DNA of 64,000 nt, from the NCBI RefSeq assembly GCF_048128805.1, contig NC_136016.1:4122001-4186000 (forward strand), written 5' to 3'. The DNA comes from Centroberyx gerrardi. Lineage: Eukaryota > Chordata > Actinopteri > Beryciformes > Berycidae. Every line of letters begins with the position of its first letter. Position 1 is the stretch's first letter. The notes beneath the pieces are model-generated. The model worked only from the letters and a program-made list of their open reading frames with translations. It searched no databases and was not told where the DNA came from. The translations under genes were made by a program, and so were the position numbers. Positions 25,582-37,186 of the stretch are shown here, in pieces.

Positions 25582-28500
25582 TGTCTCAGTGCCTGGACAT
25601 TGGAGGATCAGGATTGCTGTGTAATCAGTTCCTCCACTACACACTATCAGTAGTTGAAACGGAAGTTATTTGTGTGCATGTAGAAACACAGAAAAATCAG
25701 TAATTGGCACTCAGCAACATCATAGCATTTCGGGTAATAGAAAAAGGACTGCGTTCTAAACCAATTACATTATACATAAAAGGAACACAAATATACACCT
25801 ATTTCATTACTTTAAGGCATGTGAAAAGGGCTGGAGTCCTCTGCTGGACTCTTCCTCCCTAAGTCCCTGTCTGACTAAAGGCCTACCAGGGTAAAGTGAC
25901 TCAGACACCAAATACAAGTTTATGTATTTTTATTGCAATATGCGCCATTTGCTATGTTTCTATAAATGGTGTGCATACAGTATATGTGACTATCATTTGA
26001 AGCAAACCAAAATAAACTCTAAGCTCCCTAAGCAGTAATGCCAAGGACTGCACGCTGGAGAACTCAGCTGAACTGGCGACCTAGTCTGTCATCTGTCCTG
26101 AACTCTAGAACTCCAACTAACCTGAGGTCAACTAAGGCTCCAGAAACAGTCTGTTATACAGCTTTCCGCCCTTTTTGTCCTACGCTATCAAGCTCTAAGC
26201 TGTAAAGCTGCAACAATTAATCAATTAATCGATTAGTTGTCAACTATTAAATTAATCGCCAACTATTTTGATAATCGATTAATCGGGTTGAGTAATTTTT
26301 TCAGAAAAATAAGTCAAAATTCTATGATTCCAGCTTCTTAAATGTGAATATTTTCTGGTTTCTTTACTCCTCTATGACAGTAAACTGAATATCTTTGGAT
26401 TGTGGACAAAACAAGACATTTGAGGACGTCATCTTGGGCTTTGGGAAACACTGATCGACATTTTTCACCATTTTCTGACATTTTATAGACCAAACAACTA
26501 ATCGATTAATCGAGAAAATAATCGACAGATTAATCAACAATGAAAATAATCGTTAGTTGCAGCCCTACTAAGCTGTTTCTAAGAAATAGCTGATTTCTGC
26601 GCACTCCTAACCATAACTCTCTAATCAACCTGTACCTGTCCCTGCGGTTAGGCTCAATGGAACAGCAACATGAGCTTAAGCACGTACACATCAGTTGAGA
26701 ATAGTCTCAGGTGGTTAACGGTGTGCTTCCTCCCCAGCCTCTCTTCTTGTTCTTCACCCCGCAGTCAGCCATAGAAGTTCATTTCCTCTGCAGATGTAAA
26801 CAGAGCAGACAGAGTCATGACCCCTGTGCACAGTACATGGGTGTTCTTCAGTTGATTGACAGCCCCAGAAGAATGGCTTATTAAAGGAGTCCTACATTTG
26901 CGGTCTGGTCCCCATGTAGTCTGTAGTATGTAATCCTCCTCAACAAATACTTTTGAAAAATTAGAAATTGCCTACACGAGTACTGTGCAATTAGAAGCAA
27001 TATGCATCTGGAACAATGAAGCATGCGTAAGTTGTTCTTGGGGTGAACACTTGGGGATGAATAACAGAATGAATGATAAATGCGATTAACAGGAAACACA
27101 ACCAGGGCAATGCTTGACTTTACAATATATTACAATATACTATACATTTAGGAGAGGAGTGTTCATTGTAGCAGCCACATTCAAGAAATGGTCTAAAAGA
27201 GAAGTTATGATTCAGCCCAGAGGGTTGCATTGTGTTAAAGGAATACATCAAGTTCATGGGAGATTGTCCTGTCGTGATGAGAACATAGACACCAAAGTCG
27301 TCCATGTGTCCTCGGTAGATTATTGGTTAAGGTGCTCCATGCTAACACTTTAGCATGCATTATATAGTGATAATAGGCTACTAGCATTATCTCAAACTTG
27401 TAGCAGCTTTGTAATGAAGTAATGAAGTTATTTTTGTAAGTACGTTTTTCTCAATTTTCTTTCTCTTCCTTTTTCTCTCTCTCTATTCCGCTCACACACC
27501 CTCAGTCTCTATAACAGAGGTGGAGTGTGTTCGGGAGGGTTGCCAGTCGGAGATGTTGCGGCGGGTGGCTGGCTCGGTACCCGAGGACCGGTGTTTTACG
27601 GTGGTCTTCAAGGGCCCCCGCAAGAGCCTGGACCTGCTCTGCCAGAGCCAGGAGGAGGCGCGGCACTGGGCCCGCGGCATACGAACCCTGCAGGAGAGGG
27701 TGGAGAACATGACCCAGAAGGAGAAACTCGACATATATCCTTACAAAACTGTCTACATTGTACCCAGGGGAGATAATAGTGGTGAGAGTGAAACCTATGA
27801 TGTGAAATTAAGATATTCATCATTTTTGTTGGGGATCCCATGGAAACCCCTCAAGGACCCCTCGAGGTCCCCAGACCACACTTAAAGTCGAGATGAAACG
27901 GCATTTCGAGAGTATCTAACTTCCGTATCGTGACGTATTTCCGAGTGAAACAGGAAAGACAGGCGGGACATAACGTTGGGAGGAATTTGATTTGAACGTT
28001 GAAAAGTGGGTGTGTCATAACACCCGAAGACACACCGAAGTACCATGCTGTTGCTAGCTAGCTAACTAATGAATCTTAGCCTCTTAGCTCTGTGTGCTAA
28101 AAGTTGAAGATTGATTGATGGGTGGATGTCATGATATTATTGGTTGAAATTAGTTACGGGCATGCTTACGTAAGCACACGGCATATTTTGTTTTACAGGA
28201 AGAAAACATGATTGAAATTTGATATAAGAATACAATGAAATTGATTTTTGGTATTTTTTTTGGCATATATTGTTAAATAGGTGCACAGTATGACCGGGGA
28301 TGTGATCTAAAAGGGTTAAAAAGGCATTTTTCATTTCATCTTGTCTTTAAGAGAAGCAATGGTGTAGCAAAAACTGTTTCAATTTCAGTGATAATATTAC
28401 AGTCACCAACCTGGAAACGTCTTTTTTGGGGGAATGAAAATGCTCAGATCTCAAGATATTGGCCTTCGAAAACTTGCATTGGTCGAACTCTAACCACCGT

Positions 28501-31500
28501 CCCGTAGTGTTGCTATTCAAGTACTGTACATTTTGTACTGCTGCTGCTTCCTTGACCTTGTGTCTGTCACCTGGATTCATGCCTACCTGCAACGGGCCGA
28601 CCAGAACCACGACGGTAAGATGAGCTACGACGAGGTGCAGACGCTGCTGCAGATGATCAACATCGACCTGAGTGAACAGTACGCCCGCAGCCTCTTCCAG
28701 GTGGGCGAACATTTCTGTCCAAACCTGAAACAAGAGTGAGGATTTTATAAGCTCTGTCTCACTGTTTCTCTCCCCTTCCCGGACAGAAATGCGACCGGTC
28801 GGCCGACGGTCGTCTGGACCACGGGGAGATCGAGGTTTTCTGCAGGGAGCTGCTGCGGAGGCCGGAGCTGGACGCCGTGTTCACCCGCTACTCCGCCAAC
28901 GGCTGCGTCCTGTCCACCGTGGACCTGAAGGATTTCCTGACGGCCCAGGGAGAGGACGCTTCACTGGTCCACGCCCAGAGCCTCATACTCACCTACGAAC
29001 TCAACGAGTGGGGTACGGTGCTCAGTAACTATGTACTGCAAAATGTGATATTCACTTGGTATGTGTGCTGGTCCTTAAAAAGCCTAAAAATGTTTTCCTC
29101 CTTCACTGACGTGCGTCTGTCTTTTGCCCAGTACAGCCCAGAAGAACCAGTTCATGACACCCAATGGTTTCACCATGTACATGCTGTCGAAGGAGAACTG
29201 TGTGTTTGACCCGGAACACTGCAGGGTTTACCAGGACATGACCCGACCGCTGGCACACTACTTCATCTCCTCCTCCCACAACACCTACCTCACCAAGGAC
29301 CAGCTGACTGGGGACAGCAGCACTGAGCCATACATCAGGTAGCAATGGACAGGAGAACACACACATTTACAATTTAGACATTTTACTGGCACCTTTATCC
29401 AGAACGCCCTATGAGCGACCAATGAGTGAGCACAGAGTTGTCTTGCTCATAAACATTTTGCAAGTACATTTTATGACCGAAAAAATTTTATTTATTTCAT
29501 CCTACAATTAGGTATTCATGATTGAAAAAAGTGACACCTACTCATAACAAAAGATATCAGATATTATAATGAAAGATATTAGGTAGCTAAAGGTTGTTGA
29601 CTGACTGATTTTTAGACTTCGTAGCTGACACCAGTCACTTGCACCAAGTGACTGGTGTCAGCTACGAAGTCTAAAAATGACAAAGCAGTATTATTTTTAC
29701 AGTATTTTGTATTGAGATGTATTACTTCTTCACTAGACGATTCTGTTGTATCTCTCCTCGAATTAGCTAGCTTACTTGTCTCAATAGGCCCTGTGCAGAA
29801 GTGTTATAAATGGAAGACCACTGACAAGTTAGTGGAAGACCACCACCTTGTTATAGAGGCACCGCTGAAGAAAAAAATAACAATTGTTGTCAAATTTTAG
29901 GGAAGTAACATTGTAGTCATGCTAACGCCTCAGTTACCAATCTTGCCAGCTAGCTAGCTAGGCTAAGTAACGCTACGTTAATCAACAGCTGTGTAAACAA
30001 ATCCGTGACGCTTCTTTTGCATTGCTAAGCAGCGAAAGCAGTGCATGATGTTGTGTAGCATCAGTGGGCGGTGCCAGAAACTTCTCTAAAAGGCGACAAG
30101 GTCTATCAATGTTGTTCCTGCTGGTAGACGATAGAGGTAGATAACGTTCATAGACCACTTAATACCCCTTTAATAACCATTTTACTGTCTGAATCCTCTC
30201 TAATTAGAGATACTGAATGATAAACTTTCTCTTAGAGCTCTGAATCATGGCTGTCGCTGTGTGGAGCTGGACTGTTGGGATGGAGATAAAGGAGAGCCAG
30301 TCATCTACCACGGACACACACTCACCTCCAAAGTGCCCTTCATCGAAGTCATTGAGACCATCAACGAGTACGCCTTCAAGGTGAGTTCTACCACCAGAAT
30401 CACAATCCCTTTATTTGCCAGGTAGAATAAATGCACAGGAATTAGTCTCGGTCACATTGATGCAGAGACATATTGATGGTGCATTTGTCATCATAGAGTT
30501 ATAGCAGTTGGCACTGTTTGATGTAGTATATATACAAGGTTGAGATTTGAAAGGGCTCTTCCATTGACATTATCATCCCATTCTAATTTTCAAGATCCTC
30601 TGAAAACAGTTCATCTCAAACAGTTAATCTCAAAAAGTGTTATATGAATTAATGTTACAGCGATATATTAGTATGCTGTTATATCAGGCCGATATTGGCC
30701 TTTTATCAAAAAATATCAGCCATTCTACTTCTGATATGATGATGTTTCCTTCCCTGACTGCCCCTGGTTATGTTCACTGAAAACAACCTACTTCACCCTG
30801 ATCTTCCATCATCATCCTCCTTCCCTCCCAGGCCTCTCCCTACCCTCTGATCCTGTCCCTGGAGAACCACTGCTCTGTGGAGCAGCAGGCGGTCATGGCC
30901 CGACAACTGCGCTCCATCCTGGGGAACAAGCTGCTCACCAAGCCCCTCAACGGCCTGGAGCCCAACTGCCTGCCTTCTCCAGAGGTAGGGACTGCAGTAT
31001 GGTGGATTAGTGGTTGGAGAGTCTGTCCTGTAACCAAAAACACCTAGGTTCAATCCCCATAGGAGTCAATGTTTACCTGCACTCGATCCAACTGGAATTT
31101 TCTCACTCAGTGTCAGATTTTTACAGTTGCCTCAGAAAAATAAGATTAAAAAGACTTCTTATATGATTGAATGACATGTCAAGATAGATATTTTTGCAGT
31201 GTGGTTGCTAGTTTTCAGTGGAATTTGCACATGGTTAAAAATAGCCTGATGACTCAGGCTCTCAGAGGCCTCTGTGAGGATTTCAATCTGATGTGCGTTT
31301 TAATGTCCAAATATGTCCGTCACTGCTGTCCCATTGAAACGCAGGTTTTTTTATTTTTTTTTATCTCTCTGTCATTTGTATGAGGCTTTTGTAAACAGTT
31401 TCTCTGTCCCGATGGCGAACACTACTTAGCTAGGATTACGTGTAAAGGAGAAAGCAGACTGTGTTGGAGAGGAAATCTGGGGCCATCTGCTCCTCTGTGG

Positions 31501-33028
31501 CCCACTTATTCTACATTTCCTCATAATCATGATGCATGTGTGTTTTGTAGGTGTGCATGTGTGCGTGTGTGTCTGTGTGTTTGTGTGCACACATGCACTC
31601 ATGATCTGTGCCCCAGTAATCACACTCCCTTGAGGCTCATTCACAATATGCAGTGGTGACTTCCGCCTACTGTCATGTGTGTGCCTGTAATTACACACAT
31701 TCTTACTTAATTTGCCTGTTGTATTCTTATGTAGACCTGGTTTTATATGATATTGGTAGCATTAATAGTTAGTAGTATTGGTAGTATTATTAGTATTATT
31801 TAAGTGTCAATGCATTGTGTGCTGATGTGTTGGTTGTGTGCAGGCTCTGAAGGGGAAGATCCTGGTGAAGGGGAAGAAGGAGCGTGTGGTGGAGGAGAGC
31901 TCGTCCAGCTCCTCAGAGCTCAGCTCCTCTGAGGAGGAGGCTAGCCGGGCCGAAGGCAAACCCAGGAGAAAGAAAGATGACAAGAAGGTGGGTCGAACGC
32001 CAATTTACCATTTCCCTAACATTTTATTCCCAGCAGTGGCACTCAGGGATCCTTTTTGGTTTTGGTGTACCCTAGAGATCATGAAGCAGTTAAGACTGTG
32101 ACTGCAGAAAATAGTAACAATAAATTGACTGTGACGTCGCACGCTAACTTCGCCCGCTAATTCCAGCAAGTGGAATTTCTGAGACCTTTCTTCCCAAGCT
32201 TTCTCAATTCTCAAGATAGTAAGCGCAGAGGACCCATCTTTACAGTTTGAGATGGGCTGTGTGCTTGAGGTCGCACCTTCAATTAAGATGTACAGGTGTT
32301 GAACCAGTTCTGTACTATAGACCGGTGGTTCTCAATCCTGGTCCTCTGGGCTCAGAGCCGCCCTCCTGGGGAATGATTTACACCTGGAATGCAATTAATT
32401 ACCTGGTAGGATAGAAAACCAGCAGAGGTCTGGGCCCTGGGGACCAGGATTGAGAACCACTTTGGAGGTGATGCGACATTCTCACAATGAATCTTGGGGC
32501 TTCCATTTGTTCTCATCAGCAAAGTCACCATCTGCTTCATCCTCAATATTTTGTCCAAGTAACTTATGGAGGAATTTAATTAATTAAACTAAACATTAGT
32601 GCCATACGTTTACTTTTGTCTTTGGGAAACTGGACTTAGTAAAATTTGAACTTTAGATTATCATTCACCTTAAAATCCAGTGATAGTGTTGATTTAATTA
32701 TCCATTTTCATTGGCAGTGGTGTGGTGGAAGCCCACTCTCCGGAGATTCTCTGGAGAAAGAATGTGATCTTGAATGAGACAGACAGACAGACAGAGCCTG
32801 GGTCTGAATACCTAATAGTTGGTTGTATTAACATTTGGTGTGTGTGTGTGTGTGTGTGTGCCTCCTCAGCCAGGGGTGCTTAAGCTGAGTCCAGAGCTGT
32901 CAGAGCTGGTGGTGTACAGCCGCAGCGTTCCCTTTAAAGGCTTCGAACAAGCCGCCAAGAAACCAGCCACCGACATCTCCTCCTTCTCTGAGAGCGATGC
33001 CCTCCATCACGTCAAAGACTCAGGTATG

Positions 33029-33060
<32 letters not shown>

Positions 33061-36000
33061 GTTCTTGTACATCTAGAATTGTGAGAATTTGTTCACGTTT
33101 TAGACCTTCAGACTACTTCGGACTTCAGACACTTTTGTGAAGTGAGGACATTTTAGCTGGTCCTCACTTCTGCAAGGGGTATGTGAACTTTCTAACCCCA
33201 TTAGGTAATAGTCTGTATGGTACCCACACTTAAATATATGTGGTTTTGGGTGCCATACAGACTATTGCCTACTGGATCTACCTTGCTAGAAACCCACAGC
33301 AAGGACAAACACAAAAGACACGGTGAGTCGCTCTTCAGCGTACTTTTGGACTAACTCTAGAACCCCCTCTTTCCTTGTCCTGCCCCTCCAGGGAAGTATT
33401 TTGTGCGTCACAACAACCACCAGCTGAGCAGGATCTACCCCTCCGGCCAGCGCCTCCAGTCCTCCAACTTCAACCCTCAGGAGATGTGGAACGGAGGCTC
33501 TCAGATCGGTGAGCACTTCCTGACCTCTCAAGCAGACACAAGACCAATTAAGACCTGTCTCTCAGACGCGATCTTACGTAAACCCTTCTTGGCTCTTACC
33601 CTCCATTGTGTATTCTAATTGTCCCAACACAAGAAGATTCTCGGACTGGGCCCTACATCCTTCATGAATCTACTTTGAACTCTCTTAAAGGAGTTGAGGG
33701 AGAAGTTTTATCTGGGATGCACCAAGGGGGCGGGCTGTGACCCTTTCATTTCAATAAACTTAGGTGGGGATGTGACTCCAGTATCAGAAACTATGTTTAA
33801 GGACCATACTAATAACACATTCCTGGTGACTCAATATGAATTATTGATTTGTTTGACACCAAACATGACCATTGCATGTACATTAAGAATGGAGATAATT
33901 GTATGAGCATAAAAAGCCATGTGCCAATGAAAAACAATTAAACACTTATATGTTACACTGCAGTTCTCCATTGAGTCCTTGCCAGAATGCTCAATTGAAG
34001 TCCGTTATTTGGTAAATTGACCTGACTGGAGAGTGACCTGGTGTAAACACGCGAGACCACATGGAATCTGGACCCCTGGGGTGCACAGGGTTGTGACCCA
34101 ACAATACTGTGGTTTAGGTCCTTTGATCACATGGGCACATCCTGAGCTTGATTAGGTTTGCTGGGGTCATCTGCATTTTACGATGGTTGGTCCACTCTTA
34201 TCACAGCACTTCACCACAGGTGATCAGTGAGGCCAATGGATTCACCACCGTCTGTAGCAGGGTGACTCCACCATGACAGAGGGAGGTCGACCTCTTGATG
34301 TCCCTTCATGTAACTCATCGTAGTTACTGTTTAATAACATTGATATTGTCTAATCTGTTTCCTCTACATTTGTGTGGCCAAATCCAGACAGCGTTCTACT
34401 TTAATTCAAGTCTCTTCATTTTCATTTATGAGATAATATCACCACCCACTGGATCTTTTTTTAAATCCATGCCTAATGCACATGCATGGTTCATTTTTTT
34501 GTTACCAAGCACTTGTATGGATGGTTGCATAAGTGTAATGAAGATTTCTTCCACTATATTAAGCTTTGTGCTAAGCATCCCAACCAAAGGGTAATTTGTG
34601 AAGGACTCCTTTCAAGGTTCCTTTCATCCCTATGGACAAAAGCGTCCACTAAATTGCACATGTTGATGTGTCATCTTCAGTGGCGCTGAACTTCCAGACA
34701 CCTGGTGAGCAGATGGACCTCAACCAAGGCAGGTTCTTGCCAAATGGTCTGTGTGGTTACATCCTGAAGCCTCCCTTCATGTGCCAACCTGACACCACCT
34801 TCAACCCTGAGAACGTCGGCGGAGGTCCCGGCCACAAGCCTGTCCTGCTCACTGTTCGGGTAAGACACCCAGGGTGCACCCAGGGAAAGGGCTGCATCTA
34901 AACCTGCACCAACAGCCTCACATTACTTGCATCTTGAGTCCAAACACAGCTAATGCAAAACGATGGAGGAAATCTTGACCAGTACCGTGCGGTTCTGATA
35001 CAATGGCTTCCTCCAAAACAGATATATGTGAAACACAGGCAACCTAAAATTTGATTTTCTTGTTAAAATCACATTAATAGATCTCAGAAATGGACCATTG
35101 TATGTCTACCATTTGCCATAACCCAATGAGGAAGGCATCAGACCAGTCACTTCTTGCTGCATGGTCTTAGACGTCCTCTAAGGTTTTACATTGGTTGCGT
35201 TCGGACTCAAGATACAAGTAAATGCAAATGGACTGCAGCAACATAAAGCAAATATTTGATACAAGAACAAAGATAACTAAAAGTGGATGCTGGATGATGG
35301 ATATCTTGGAGACAGACAGCCAGGCAGCCAGACTCTTTATTAATCCTTTGGGGAAATTTGGGAAACTAGTCTGTTTATTCAAAGCAAGTGATAACATTAA
35401 GAGCCGAGGTTAGCTAATGCAGTGCATTGTGTTCCAAACACGGTATCCATTTTGGAAATACACATTTTTACCTAATCTCTGAGAAATACAGCATGATCCT
35501 AAAAAATGTCACTGTTTTGTAACAAGATACAGTTTTATTCTATTAATCATTTTATAAAAGAAGAAGAAGATATTCACATTGTGGAATGACACTCTTCATA
35601 TCTGATATGTATTATTTTAATGTTATCAAGCTATATAATTATTATTTTTCCCAGGTGATTTCGGCTCAGCAGCTGCCAAAACCAGAATGGGACAAGCCCA
35701 GCTCCATAGTGGACCCTCAGGTGTGGGTGGAGACCCACGGTGTTCCCATAGACAACAACAAGAAGAAGACCAATCGCATCGACAACAATGGTAAACATCC
35801 ATCCTACTAGCAAAAAAGCCTTCGCCTATCATATGGTTTCAGTAGCAGCATATAGGATGGAAAGTCTGGACAAGTATGAAAAATGAATCTTTTCTAGCAC
35901 ATGGAAAGTTTTGCAATTGCACTAAATGTCTCTTTAATGGGGCAATAAATTATTAAATAAACGATACGATTTTTATTGCCCCATAGCACAAAATGGCTGC

Positions 36001-37119
36001 GGCAGGTTGATAGAGTTGTTGATCAATACTTCAACGATTTCTTCTGTGCCAGACTTGTTGATGTTGGTGCAATTCCTACTGGTTGCCGACTGAGGTCAAT
36101 AGAAGTCAAATTTTAATTAATGCCCCTTTAAGTATGGAAAAAGAAAACAAAAACTGTTGTTTGGTCCTGATAAGAATGCATACAAATAATAAGAATGCAT
36201 ACAAAGCCCACAAAAAAATACCCCTTAGTACTGCGGACCACAATGCTATCCATCTCATCCCTGCCTACCGCACAAAGTTACAGAGAGAGGGCGTGGTTAA
36301 GAAACTGGTGAAAGTATGGGACAATAATGCATGTGAGACATTAAAGGGCTGTTTTGACTGTACAGAGTGGGAGGTGCTAACTCAGGGGGGCAGTCTAGAG
36401 GAAATCCATCAAAAAAGCAGCTTGGTTTTACTCAAAGTTGGCTTTTTCTGTCCTCAATGCTATATTTAAAAGTAATGCTGAAATTTCCATTACATTTTAT
36501 GCTGCATTCATAAAGACTAGTGCAGTGCCCATTCAAAATAGGCGTAGGCTATCAGTCGCTTGCTTTGAGCCCCGCTGCTGCACAGAGCGCTGTTCGCTTG
36601 TTTATTCAAAGTTTATTAATATTGAACGTGTCGCGTGTCCAATCCCACACTGCACGTCCTTGTGTCCCCAGCAATACACCCGCCAAGTGTGAAGTAGATC
36701 GGACGAACGGTTCTCGAGATATGCGAAGGACACACAGACAGACAGAGATTCCTTGCTTTATAGTATGATGCCCTATGGGTTGTAAACAACAAAAACAATG
36801 AAAGTATGCACTGTGATGCATCATAAGCAGACAGGTCAATTAGAAGCAGAGATAAACTTTTCTTACAATATAATCATCAGACAAACATTGTAATGCTGTA
36901 TGAGCACCACTTCAAGTTACTTCAAGTGAATAATCATTATTATTACATATTCTTGCTTTGTTTCAGGCTTTAACCCGCAGTGGGACTGCACCTTTAACTT
37001 TACCCTCCATGTCCCTGACCTGGTTCTGGTTCGCTTCTTGGTGGAGGACCACGACTACACCTCCAGCAACGACTTCCTGGGACAATACACCCTACCTTTC
37101 ACGAGCCTACGCACAGGTC

Positions 37120-37150
<31 letters not shown>

Positions 37151-37151
37151 A

Positions 37152-37186
<35 letters not shown>

